In this document: positions 1 to 6,749 of the stretch, piece after piece
Layout: each line of letters begins with the position of its first letter
Position numbering within the stretch: position 1 is the stretch's first letter
NCBI GenBank assembly: GCA_009885185.1
Contig: VFLF01000943.1
Span: forward strand, 1-8,945
Direction of reading: 5' to 3'
Length of the DNA: 8,945 bases
Origin: Nitrosomonadales bacterium
GTDB taxonomy: Bacteria; Pseudomonadota; Gammaproteobacteria; Burkholderiales; SG8-41
Program-made: the position numbers and the translations under genes
Notes under the pieces: model-generated
Databases searched by the model: none
Seen by the model: only the letters and a program-made list of their open reading frames with translations
Told to the model about the DNA's origin: nothing

Positions 1-1295
1 ACAAAGAATCGCAAGGCTGGAAAATTGCCGAGCCGCGCGATGGCGTGAATCGCGGCGCATGGTGGGAGATTTTTGGCGACACGCAGTTAAACGCGCTGGC
101 GGATAAAGTCGGCAAGTCCAATCAGAGTTTGAAAGTGGCCGAAGCGCAGTACCGGCGCGCACAGGCCGTGGTGCAGCAATCGCGAGCGGGCTTGTTCCCG
201 GTGGTGACAGGAGATGTTTCGGTGACGCGCAGCGGCTCCGGCAGCCGCGCGCCCGCCACTGAATACGATTTGTCCGCGCGCGCCAGTTGGGACGCCGACT
301 TGTGGGGCCGCGTGCGACGCGGGTTGGAATCCAGCGAGGCAACCGTGCAGGCCAGCGCCGCCGATCTGGAATCGGTGCGCCTGCTGGTGCAATCGGAACT
401 GGTGGTCAACTATCTGCAACTGCGCGTGGTCGATACGCAGAAAAAACTGCTGGATGAATCATCGGCGGCATTCGCCAAATCACTGGAGATGACGCAAAAC
501 CGTTACAAGGCCGGCCTTGCCGGGCGCGTGGACGTGGCGCAGGCCGAAGCGCAGTTGACGAGCACGCAGGCGCAAGCCATCGACACCGGCGTGCAGCGCG
601 CACAACTCGAACACGCTATCGCCATACTGCTGGGCGCTTCCCCCGCCGAGTTTGCACTTCCGGCAGCCGCGATCAAGGTGGCGGTGCCGGCCATCCCCAC
701 CGGCCTGCCGTCGGAGCTGCTGGAACGCCGCCCCGATATCGCGGCGGCGGAGCGGCGCGTGGCGGCGGCCAACGCGCAAGTAGGCGTGGCGCAGGCGGCG
801 TTTTTTCCGAGCCTTACGCTGGGTGTCGGCGGCGGATTCCAAAGCCCGAGCTTCTCGCAATGGCTCACCGCGCCGTATCGCTTCTGGTCGCTGGGGCCGG
901 CGCTGGCGCAGGCGATCTTCGATGGCGGCCTGCGCAAGTCCCTCACCGATCAGGCGATAGCCTCGTACGATGCCAGCGTGGCCACTTATCGGCAAACCGT
1001 GCTCACGGCTTTCGCCGATGTCGAAGACAACCTCGCCGCGCTGCGCATTCTCGAACAGGAAGCCAAAGTGCAGGCCGAAGCCGTACGCGCCGCGCGCCTG
1101 TCGCTCGAACTGACGCTCAATCAATACAAGGCCGGCATCGTCAGCTATCTCAACGTGGTGAGCGCACAGGCCACGCTGCTGGGTAATGAGCGCACCGAGT
1201 TGTCGCTGCTGGGGCGGCGGCTGACGGCGGCGGCGCAGTTGGTGCGGGCGCTCGGGGGTGGGTGGACGGTGGAGGGGCGGGTGGCGGAGAAGTGA
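1..1295 (+). CDS. NodT/OprM-family outer-membrane efflux factor, 5' end outside window
   Basis: This is the outer-membrane channel subunit of a tripartite efflux system (RND, MFS or ABC type), a TolC-like trimer that links an inner-membrane pump and adaptor to the outside. The reading frame is already open at base 3. The residues before GTG 45 fit the usual N-terminal region of the family (GWKIAEP, then RGAWWEIFGD), so GTG 45 is not the start and the gene enters from the left. The signal peptide and any lipobox are therefore not visible. Two OEP repeats can be seen. Hallmarks are DLWGR near 297-311, LPSELLERRPDI near 706-741, QVGVAQAAFFPSLTL near 775-822, IFDGG near 916-930, and YKAGIVSYLNVVSAQ near 1125-1170. 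Long Ala/Gln/Glu-rich helices between them fit the periplasmic tunnel. It ends with TGA at 1293-1295. The pump and adaptor genes are probably upstream, outside the window. The family is certain; the transported substrate is not. Confidence 0.95.
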   Translation, partial: KESQGWKIAEPRDGVNRGAWWEIFGDTQLNALADKVGKSNQSLKVAEAQYRRAQAVVQQSRAGLFPVVTGDVSVTRSGSGSRAPATEYDLSARASWDADLWGRVRRGLESSEATVQASAADLESVRLLVQSELVVNYLQLRVVDTQKKLLDESSAAFAKSLEMTQNRYKAGLAGRVDVAQAEAQLTSTQAQAIDTGVQRAQLEHAIAILLGASPAEFALPAAAIKVAVPAIPTGLPSELLERRPDIAAAERRVAAANAQVGVAQAAFFPSLTLGVGGGFQSPSFSQWLTAPYRFWSLGPALAQAIFDGGLRKSLTDQAIASYDASVATYRQTVLTAFADVEDNLAALRILEQEAKVQAEAVRAARLSLELTLNQYKAGIVSYLNVVSAQATLLGNERTELSLLGRRLTAAAQLVRALGGGWTVEGRVAEK

Positions 1296-1349
1296 GGCAA
1301 GTATTGAAGCCCATGGATTCCTTCCGTGGCATGCAGCGTTCGTAATTCA

Positions 1350-1727
1350 GTGGATCGACTCTTCTTTATTGTAGGCAGCCTCTCCGCCTTCACCGGCGTA
1401 GCGTTGGGCGCCTTCGCAGCCCACGGGCTTAAGGCGCGAGTGGCGCCCGATCTGCTGCTGATATTCGAGACCGGCGTGCGTTATCAGATGTATCACGCGT
1501 TTGCCTTGCTTGCGGTGGCTTGGGCCTGCACGCGCTGGCCGGGGAAGCTCGTTAACGCCAGCGGCTGGCTGTTTGTGGCGGGCACGATTATTTTTTCCGG
1601 TAGTCTTTACGCCTTGAGTTTGAGTGGCGAGCGTTGGCTGGGGGTGATGACACCGGTTGGCGGCATTGCGATGCTGGCGGGGTGGTTGTGTCTGGCCGGG
1701 GCGGCTGGGGTAGCTTCGCGGCGGTAG
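1350..1727 (+). CDS. DUF423 family small integral membrane protein
   Basis: A protein of about 125 residues from the conserved DUF423 (YgdD-like) family of inner-membrane proteins, whose function is not established. Visible family marks are the N-terminal hydrophobic segment followed by GAFAAHGLK, and the motif FETGVRYQMYHAFALLAVA. Four hydrophobic segments are apparent, with the third near FVAGTIIFSGSLYALSLSG and the fourth near GGIAMLAGWLCLAGAAG, so a four-helix membrane protein is expected. I chose GTG 1350 because homologs begin just before a DRLF-like stretch; an in-frame GTG at 1326 would add eight residues. Neither start has a convincing Shine-Dalgarno sequence. It lies 54 bp after the efflux gene on the same strand, and co-transcription is possible but unproven. 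It ends with TAG at 1725-1727, which shows that TAG acts as an ordinary stop in this genome. Confidence 0.9.
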   Translation: MDRLFFIVGSLSAFTGVALGAFAAHGLKARVAPDLLLIFETGVRYQMYHAFALLAVAWACTRWPGKLVNASGWLFVAGTIIFSGSLYALSLSGERWLGVMTPVGGIAMLAGWLCLAGAAGVASRR

Positions 1728-1738
1728 CTGGCGTTGCT

Positions 1739-1773
1739 GTACCCCGGATGTCGCTGCGCTGCATTCGGGTTAC
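1739..1773. repeat. REP-like GC-rich palindrome
   Basis: Imperfect inverted repeat: a left arm GTACCCCGGATGT and a right arm GCATTCGGGTTAC, 13 bp each with three mismatches, around a GCTGCGCT-rich centre. The motif (CCCGGATG, then TGCGCTGC, then CATTCGGG) resembles an intergenic repeat I recognise from many beta- and gammaproteobacterial genomes. It lies between the DUF423 gene and the hydrolase gene. It could form an RNA hairpin but lacks the T-run of an intrinsic terminator. A TACAAT hexamer at 1780-1785, just beyond it, could be the -10 element for the hydrolase, although no good -35 element is visible. Confidence 0.6.
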
Positions 1774-1826
1774 CTGTTCTACAATGCCATCGTTAAATTT
1801 CAACGTCCCGTCCTAGAGGAAATGCC

Positions 1827-2987
1827 ATGCCGTTGTTTCTACGTGCCCTGACCGCATCGCTCGCACTGTTATCCGCCACCGCTCTCGCGCAAACGCCCGC
1901 GCCGCCGTTACAAACCTGCCAGCTCGGTGATCTCAAACTGGAAAGCGGTGAAGTCATCAAGGATGTGAAGATGACCTACATCACCTTCGGCAAACTCAAC
2001 GCCGACAAGAGCAACGCGATTTTGTCGCTGCACGGTCAGCAGGGCAACCGTAACAGCCAATCCGCGTGGGCGGGGCCGGGCCGCGCGTTTGATACCGGCA
2101 AGTATTTTGTGATTCAGCCGGATACGCTGGGTGTGGCGTCCACCGATCCGGATGCGACAACCTCGCCGACGCGCTCGGGGCTGAACATGAAGTTTCCGCG
2201 CTACAACATCCGCGACATGGTGAACGCCGAGCACCGCATGTTGACGCAGTGCTTGGGCATCAAGCGCATTGTCGCGGTGGCGGGCAGTTCGATGGGCGGC
2301 ATCGAGGCGTTGTAGTGGGCGGTGAGTTATCCGGATTTCATGGCGGTGGCGATACCGCAAACGCCGATGGCGCGCGGCAACCGGCAAGGCAATTTCATCT
2401 GGGAGTCGGTGCAGCAGGCGATCCGTCTTGATCCGAAATGGCGCGATGGCGAGTATCCCAACGACGATCCGCCGCGCGCGGGCATCGGCGTGGCGCTGCG
2501 AATTCAAACGGTAGTGGGTTGGTCGGCACCCGGTTTTGAGGAGGCCTTTGCCACGCGCGAGCAGGTGCATGCGTTTCACGCGGAGCAGGCGAAGTCCGTT
2601 GGCAACGGCGTGCAAGCGCGCGATTGGGTGTATCGCAACTGGGCGATACAAAGTCACGATATCGGTCAGACGCCGGGCTTCAAGGGTGACCTTGCGGCGG
2701 CGGCGCGTTCGATCAAGGCGCGCGTGCTGATGTTCCCGAATTGCCAGGATCAATTGCACCCGCCGCGCGAAGGCGGCATTCTGGAAGTGATGCAGCACAT
2801 TCCGGTGGCGAAGCTGGTGGATTACGATGATGTCGGCGGGCATCGCGCCTCGACCGGCGCGAAGGCGCTCGCCATTTTTGCTACCGAAGTGCGCGATCTG
2901 CTCAAGCGCGTCGAGGAAGGCAGGCCGGGAATTAACGGGCCGCGTATCCCCAAGAACTTTGACCGCGCGGATTATTGTCCGCGTTGA
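1827..2987 (+). pseudogene. Exported MetX-like alpha/beta hydrolase interrupted by an in-frame amber codon
   Basis: The frame spans 387 codons and reads as one alpha/beta hydrolase of the homoserine O-acetyltransferase (MetX) fold. A single TAG at 2313-2315 (codon 163) splits it, with no frameshift. A Shine-Dalgarno sequence AGAGGA at 1815-1820 supports ATG 1827. Residues 1-21 form a signal peptide with a likely cut at ALA|QT, unlike cytoplasmic MetX, so the product would be periplasmic. Family marks are the oxyanion-side HGQQGN, then WAGPGRAFDTGKYFVIQPD, FPRYNIRDMV, and the nucleophile elbow GSSMGG with Ser155. After the stop, WAVSYPDFM continues the standard motif. The remaining triad candidates are Asp308 in NCQDQLHPP and His339 in GGHRAS. 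The stop sits where homologs usually have Gln or Glu (ALQWAVSYPD), so CAG-to-TAG is the simplest change. The downstream half has not decayed, so this may be a recent nonsense mutation, a suppressible stop or a base error. The substrate is unknown; a true homoserine acetyltransferase role is unlikely given the signal peptide. Confidence 0.85.
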
Positions 2988-3063
2988 CATGCGGGAACTG
3001 CACCGGTTGGGTCGTTGTATGACGCAAGGGGCACGGCATGTTTGGAGGCACTGGCAGGGCAGT

Positions 3064-3085
3064 CGCAAACGGCGGCCAGTTTGCG
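3064..3085 (+). other. Hairpin in the gap after the hydrolase gene
   Basis: CGCAAAC at 3064-3070 pairs with GTTTGCG at 3079-3085. The stem can be extended inward by GG/CC with one bulged A, around a CGG loop. It lies about 77 bp after the hydrolase stop. It has no following T-run, so it is not a typical intrinsic terminator. It may protect the 3' end of the transcript, or be a chance structure. Apart from it, nothing gene-like is seen between 2988 and 3119. Confidence 0.35.
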
Positions 3086-3146
3086 GTAACGCGGGGCGGG
3101 CGGATTCCATACCCCAAGGAAAAAACCGTTACTGTTGTAATTTTGT

Positions 3147-3168
3147 AACAATAATAATTGTTATTATT
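3147..3168. promoter_or_regulatory. AT-rich palindrome resembling a Fur box
   Basis: The 19 bases 3150-3168 (AATAATAATTGTTATTATT) match the classical Fur-box consensus GATAATGATAATCATTATC at 13 of 19 positions by my hand count. They also contain a perfect 8-bp inverted repeat around TTG. A second overlapping inverted repeat, AACAAT and ATTGTT, spans 3147-3162. The element lies in the strikingly AT-rich tract 3120-3200 of an otherwise GC-rich window, about 175 bp before the outer-membrane barrel gene. A TATAAA hexamer at 3179-3184 follows it but has no well-spaced -35 element. Binding by Fur is an inference. AT-rich sequence inflates such matches, and H-NS-like or other regulators could also bind here. 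Confidence 0.4.
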
Positions 3169-3187
3169 CAATGAGTTATATAAATCC

Positions 3188-3203
3188 TACGTATTAACAC
3201 GTA
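3188..3203. promoter_or_regulatory. Small inverted repeat, possible operator
   Basis: TACGT at 3188-3192 and ACGTA at 3199-3203 form a perfect 5-bp dyad with a 6-bp AT-rich spacer. It lies between the Fur-box-like palindrome and the candidate promoter of the barrel gene. Its size and symmetry fit a dimeric regulator site, but it is short enough to arise by chance. Confidence 0.25.
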
Positions 3204-3239
3204 ACTTGGCGGCGTATCACCCAAATGTATGACGTTTTA

Positions 3240-3275
3240 TTGACATTTTGCCGGTAGCATATTGTCGTGTAGTTA
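3240..3275 (+). promoter_or_regulatory. Candidate sigma-70 promoter of the outer-membrane barrel gene
   Basis: A perfect -35 hexamer TTGACA lies at 3240-3245, but the -10 choices at standard spacing are poor; TATTGT at 3260-3265 is only 14 bp away. An alternative pair is TTGCCG at 3248-3253 with TAGTTA at 3270-3275, spaced 16 bp. Either would give a leader of roughly 60 to 75 bases before ATG 3342. The location is plausible, but the exact start point cannot be decided from the sequence. Confidence 0.4.
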
Positions 3276-3341
3276 ATGCCGATGCGTCTATTCATGGTGA
3301 ATTGTGCGATTGGCATGGTCAGACATCAACAGGGAAAAATC

Positions 3342-4268
3342 ATGACAACAAACTCAAAGAAGTTAGCTACGGCGGTAACTGCCACTTTCTTGGCAGTCTT
3401 TTCTTGTACCGTGTTTGCACAAAACGTGCAGGAAGAGGTGAACAAGCAGATCGCAAAATTGATCGGCGACGCGATCAGCAGCCGGGTTAGCGCAAGGGCG
3501 TTGGATGCGGCAGCGGGAAGACCGGGGGCAGCCGGCGCCGAAAAGAATGCGTTATGGGGATCCTATACACGAATTAACGCGGATTTCAGTGGCGGCGCGG
3601 GCGGAGCCGGAATTTCAAGTGATACCAGCACCAATGCGTATGTTGCGGGCTACGACCGGGAATTGACAAATAACCTCATTTTCGGCGCCTCGGTGAATTA
3701 TGCCGATACGAGCGGCTCTTCCCTGACGACCACGCCGGCAGTTCCAGCGATTCCTCCGTTCTTTGCGGGTATTCCTGCAACAACGACCGTAACCAACAAC
3801 GATTCGCATAGTAAAGGAATCTCTCCTTACCTGACTTACTTGTTCACTCCAAACGTCTTTGGAATATTGCGGTTGAATTACACCGATTTTAGCGGTGGAG
3901 AAAGCTACGGCGCCGCGATATCCATTAACGGAGTGCATAGGGCTGGGGACTTTGTGGCTAGAGGGCGCCTGGAATTGGGATCCACTCATTCCAAGGCCGC
4001 CGGCACTACCAGCAACGCAACCAACTATTCCGGAGATGCCGAGGCAGGTTATTTTTTCACGCCTGCCGTCTACGGCCACGTGGGCTTGCAATTAAGCGAT
4101 TCTAATCAAAGCAATAGCTATGCGGCCTATGCGCGCGTGGGAATTGAAGCGCAGATCAACAAAAGTTCGGCTGTTTCGTTGAAATACGAGCGCAAAGTTG
4201 ATGACAATGCCACTTTTGGTAATTTCAAGGTGGATTCTGTCACCCTGGCGTTTCGCTTGCGGTTCTGA
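3342..4268 (+). CDS. Passenger-less autotransporter-type outer-membrane beta-barrel protein
   Basis: A 308-residue exported protein. ATG 3342 is preferred over the in-frame ATG 3276: it is preceded by AGGGAAAAATC and begins directly with a basic signal peptide (NSKKLATAV...) with a likely cut at VFA|QN after residue 26. Residues 27-56 look helical (VQEEVNKQIAKLIGDAISSRV), like the linker helix that threads autotransporter barrels. A Gly/Ala-rich turn follows. From residue 71 to the end, alternating-hydrophobic strands such as LWGSYTRINADF, GISPYLTYLF, FGILRLNYTDF and SYAAYARVGIEA give about 11 or 12 strands. The C-terminus TLAFRLRF ends in Phe, the classic barrel assembly (BAM) signal. There is no passenger domain: the barrel fills almost the whole protein. 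A Thr/Pro-rich insertion at residues 128-153 may be a long surface loop. The base composition looks more AT-rich than the flanking genes. It could instead be an Omp-like porin or adhesin. A specific function is not recognisable. Confidence 0.8.
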   Translation: MTTNSKKLATAVTATFLAVFSCTVFAQNVQEEVNKQIAKLIGDAISSRVSARALDAAAGRPGAAGAEKNALWGSYTRINADFSGGAGGAGISSDTSTNAYVAGYDRELTNNLIFGASVNYADTSGSSLTTTPAVPAIPPFFAGIPATTTVTNNDSHSKGISPYLTYLFTPNVFGILRLNYTDFSGGESYGAAISINGVHRAGDFVARGRLELGSTHSKAAGTTSNATNYSGDAEAGYFFTPAVYGHVGLQLSDSNQSNSYAAYARVGIEAQINKSSAVSLKYERKVDDNATFGNFKVDSVTLAFRLRF

Positions 4269-4271
4269 TCT

Positions 4272-4290
4272 GCGGGGTCATCGGCCCCGC
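4272..4290 (+). terminator. GC hairpin directly after the barrel gene
   Basis: GCGGGG at 4272-4277 pairs with CCCCGC at 4285-4290 around a 7-base loop, starting three bases after the stop codon. The following CATTTTCG has only a short T-run, so on its own this is a weak terminator or an RNA-stability hairpin. It sits immediately before a much better terminator. Confidence 0.5.
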
Positions 4291-4300
4291 CATTTTCGTC

Positions 4301-4332
4301 AAAAAGCCTGCGAGTAACATCGCGGGCTTTTT
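4301..4332 (+). terminator. Strong rho-independent terminator after the barrel gene
   Basis: AAAAAGCCTGCGA at 4301-4313 pairs with TCGCGGGCTTTTT at 4320-4332, a 13-bp stem with one G-U pair and a 6-base loop. A T-rich stretch (TTTTTGGTTTTT) follows. The A-run on the left means it could also work in the other direction. It should end most transcription from the barrel promoter before the caspase gene, leaving only read-through or a separate promoter for that gene. Confidence 0.85.
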
Positions 4333-4394
4333 GGTTTTTGCGGGCGGCACTGTTCAGGCCGCGATTGAAGCGTTTTCCCGATACGGGTGATTTT

Positions 4395-6716
4395 ATGGTC
4401 TCGACCAAAACATATATTCGGGCTGGACTCGTCACATTGCTTACGCTGTTTCATATGCCGGCGTCAGCACAGTCCAGAGCCCCGCAAATTCAGGGCATTA
4501 TCTCAAATCGTGTCGACAGCCAAGTCGGTAGCGGGCAGGCTGATTCCATATTCGGGCGTCTGGTGAAGCTCAATCTCACCATCAGCCAGACCAAGGGCCA
4601 AATTGCGGGCACGGTGTACCAGCACGACAATCATGTCTACCTGCAGCATTTCACCGATGGCGCCTTACTGGTTTGGGATTTTGCTCAAGGCGCGCAGATT
4701 GACGAGTTTCGGCTGTCGAGCGGTGCGACGCCCGTCTATTACGACACTGCGGCGGAGCGTCTGCATGTGGTTGATAACGGACGCTATTCGCGGGTAAGTC
4801 GCGCCAAGGAGGGTGCGCCGATAATGGTGGCCGTGCTGCCTGATAGTGTGCAGGCCGCAGCGCCCGCCGGCGACGGGCGCTCTATCGTGTTGGGCACGAC
4901 TAGCGGTGAGGTTATCAGGCTAACCACCGCTGGCGCCGTCGTGTGGCGTGGCAAGGCGTTCGATACCGCGATTAGACAGATTGCAGTTAGCCGCGACGGC
5001 GCGCGAGTAACCGTGCTCGGCGAGGGCGGTGCCGCGAAGGTGCTGGATGAAAAAGGGGCCGCGCTTTCCAATCTCACGCAAATCGCGAAACTCGGCCAGT
5101 ACGATCGCACCGGCAGGCAGTTTCATATCACGCAAAACGGCGAGTTGCTCACGCTGACGCCACAGGGTGCGCCTGCCACCAGCGGTCTGCGGATTGACGG
5201 CGGCGTGCAAAGCATTTCGGTAAGTGGCTCTGGCGATCAACTGTTGGCCGTCTCAAGCCACGGCACGTTGCACGTGGGCGGTGCGGGCCGGTGGGAGGCG
5301 GTCGATAAGAGCGTCAATCATGGCGTGTTTCTTGGCGAGTCTCGTTATCTGTCGATCAAGAACGACGGCGTAACGCACCTGAGGAGCCGCGGACTCGCGC
5401 ATTATCTGTTGGCGATTGTGCCCGGTCGCGCCGGTTGGGTGATCGTGGATCACGAGGGGCGCTACGACGGCACGGTGGACGGCGCAAAAGACGTTAAATG
5501 GAATGCGGATTCCGGCACCTTGAGCCTCGATCAGTTTTTCGAAGCCTACTATCAGCCTGGCTTGCTGTCGGCCTATTTGCGCGAAGACGAAGCGCTCACG
5601 CTCGGAGCGCTGCCGGTCAAGTTGGCGGAGGGTGTATTCCCTCCGCCCAAGATTCAATTGGATTTCCCCGAAGGTGCAATGAAGCCCGGTGGCGTTTACC
5701 GGGTGGTGGCCGTAGCAGAAAGCAGCGGCGGTGACCTGACAGAAGAAATCAAGCTCTATCACAACGGCAAGCGGCTACCGGAAAAGGCGCGGATAGGCAC
5801 TCAGAAAGTCAAGAAGGATGGCCGCCTGCTACTGGTTCAGATATTCGCATTCGTGCCGGAGGCGGGGCCGAACGAGGTGTTCGCCGAGATGCGAAACGCG
5901 CACGGCATTACCGGACGCTCCGAAGTCAAAAGAGAAATTACCGAAGGATTTCGCCCTGCCGGCAAACTGCACATACTGGGCGTCGGCATCGATAAATATC
6001 GCGTGTCAAGCATGGATCTGGAGTTCGCGAAATCGGACGTGAGCACGTTCGTCAATCGCGTGAGCGCGGGCGCAAAGGGGCGATACGAGCAGGTGGTATC
6101 AACGGTGCTCACGGACTCCAGCGCCACCAACCGCGGTATGAAGGATCTGTTGGAAAAACTCGGGGAACTGGATCCGCAGGATTCACTAATTCTGGCGCTG
6201 GCGGGGCACGGCGACTTTCACAATGGTGAATGGTATTTCCTTCCGCACGACGTCGATCCGCGAGATATACCCAATACCGGCATATCCGCGCGTGAACTGC
6301 AGGATGCCCTGGTCAATTCCCCGGTGCGCAGAATATTTTTGATGGTGGATGCATGCAACTCCGGCGCGGGTATCGACAGCTTCAACCGCTACCGTGCGTT
6401 TCAGCGGCGCTTCGCGCAACAGATGGGCCGCAACGCGGGTCTGTCGGTGCTGACGGCAACGCGCCGCGATCAGTTGGCGGCGGAAGTGCCGCAATTGGGC
6501 CACGGCTTGTTTACGCATACCGTGCTGGAGGGTCTGGGCGGGGCCGCCGACAACAGCCCTAGCGACGGCAGAATCAGCGCGCATGAACTGGCGAATTTCG
6601 TCGGGCAAAATCTCGAGCGCAAGGCGCGACCGTTCCTGGAGTCCCATCGCATGACGCAGAGCCCTGCCCACTTTGTCATCGGCTCGGATTTTCTGATTTC
6701 CGATGTGAAACGTTGA
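4395..6716 (+). CDS. Exported caspase-family (C14) protease with N-terminal beta-propeller
   Basis: A 773-residue protein. ATG 4395 is preceded by GGGTGA at 4385-4390 and starts a signal peptide with a likely cut at ASA|QS (residue 25), so the protein is periplasmic or exported. An in-frame TTG at 4338 would bury that signal. Residues 75-342 read as about seven degenerate WD40-like blades, for example HVYLQHFTDGALLVWDF, RSIVLGTTSGEVIRL and QLLAVSSHGTLHVGG, which suggests a seven-bladed propeller. Residues 346-395 (GWVIVDHEGRYDG, then WNADSG and FFEAYYQPG) match the linker usual in bacterial propeller-caspases. Residues 418-515 look Ig-like. The caspase domain spans about 523-745, with catalytic His605 in ALAGHGDF and Cys654 in VDACNSGAG, then GHGLFTHTVLEGL and DGRISAHEL. 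Both dyad residues are present, so it should be active. Bacterial relatives (orthocaspases) usually cut after basic residues, but the target here is unknown. It lies 126 bp after the barrel gene, beyond a terminator. No clear promoter is visible. Confidence 0.9.
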   Translation: MVSTKTYIRAGLVTLLTLFHMPASAQSRAPQIQGIISNRVDSQVGSGQADSIFGRLVKLNLTISQTKGQIAGTVYQHDNHVYLQHFTDGALLVWDFAQGAQIDEFRLSSGATPVYYDTAAERLHVVDNGRYSRVSRAKEGAPIMVAVLPDSVQAAAPAGDGRSIVLGTTSGEVIRLTTAGAVVWRGKAFDTAIRQIAVSRDGARVTVLGEGGAAKVLDEKGAALSNLTQIAKLGQYDRTGRQFHITQNGELLTLTPQGAPATSGLRIDGGVQSISVSGSGDQLLAVSSHGTLHVGGAGRWEAVDKSVNHGVFLGESRYLSIKNDGVTHLRSRGLAHYLLAIVPGRAGWVIVDHEGRYDGTVDGAKDVKWNADSGTLSLDQFFEAYYQPGLLSAYLREDEALTLGALPVKLAEGVFPPPKIQLDFPEGAMKPGGVYRVVAVAESSGGDLTEEIKLYHNGKRLPEKARIGTQKVKKDGRLLLVQIFAFVPEAGPNEVFAEMRNAHGITGRSEVKREITEGFRPAGKLHILGVGIDKYRVSSMDLEFAKSDVSTFVNRVSAGAKGRYEQVVSTVLTDSSATNRGMKDLLEKLGELDPQDSLILALAGHGDFHNGEWYFLPHDVDPRDIPNTGISARELQDALVNSPVRRIFLMVDACNSGAGIDSFNRYRAFQRRFAQQMGRNAGLSVLTATRRDQLAAEVPQLGHGLFTHTVLEGLGGAADNSPSDGRISAHELANFVGQNLERKARPFLESHRMTQSPAHFVIGSDFLISDVKR

Positions 6717-6736
6717 TTTCGCACCGCCGCCGAATG

Positions 6737-6749
6737 TAGGCAATGCCTA
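6737..6749. terminator. Small hairpin between the convergent caspase and reductase genes
   Basis: TAGGC at 6737-6741 and GCCTA at 6745-6749 form a perfect 5-bp stem with an AAT loop, overlapping the reductase stop codon. The two genes converge with only 30 bp between their ends. There is no T-run on either strand, so a role as a bidirectional terminator is weakly supported. Confidence 0.2.

Noticed and set aside
45..47. GTG 45 as the true start of the efflux gene
   Set aside because: The frame is open to the left edge, and the residues before it match the conserved N-terminal region of the family.
480..1124. A 214-codon open frame on the minus strand opposite the efflux gene
   Set aside because: Low-complexity Arg/Gly/Ala composition and no family motif; the plus strand carries all NodT-family motifs.
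2313..2315. TAG recoded as an amino acid genome-wide
   Set aside because: TAG ends the DUF423, reductase and SDR genes at the expected family lengths, so general recoding is unlikely; a local mutation or base error explains the hydrolase better.
1908..3110. A 400-codon open frame on the minus strand opposite the hydrolase gene
   Set aside because: Its product is dominated by Arg, His and Ala with no domain motif, as expected for the antisense of GC-rich coding sequence. The plus strand shows a complete, ordered set of MetX-fold motifs.
3276..3341. ATG 3276 as the start of the barrel gene
   Set aside because: It would put 22 extra residues before the signal peptide and lacks a Shine-Dalgarno sequence; ATG 3342 has a better ribosome site and a normal signal peptide.
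3399..3410. A lipoprotein signal in the barrel protein (Cys22)
   Set aside because: The residues before Cys22 (VFS) do not fit the lipobox, and a standard signal peptidase I site (VFA|QN) follows.
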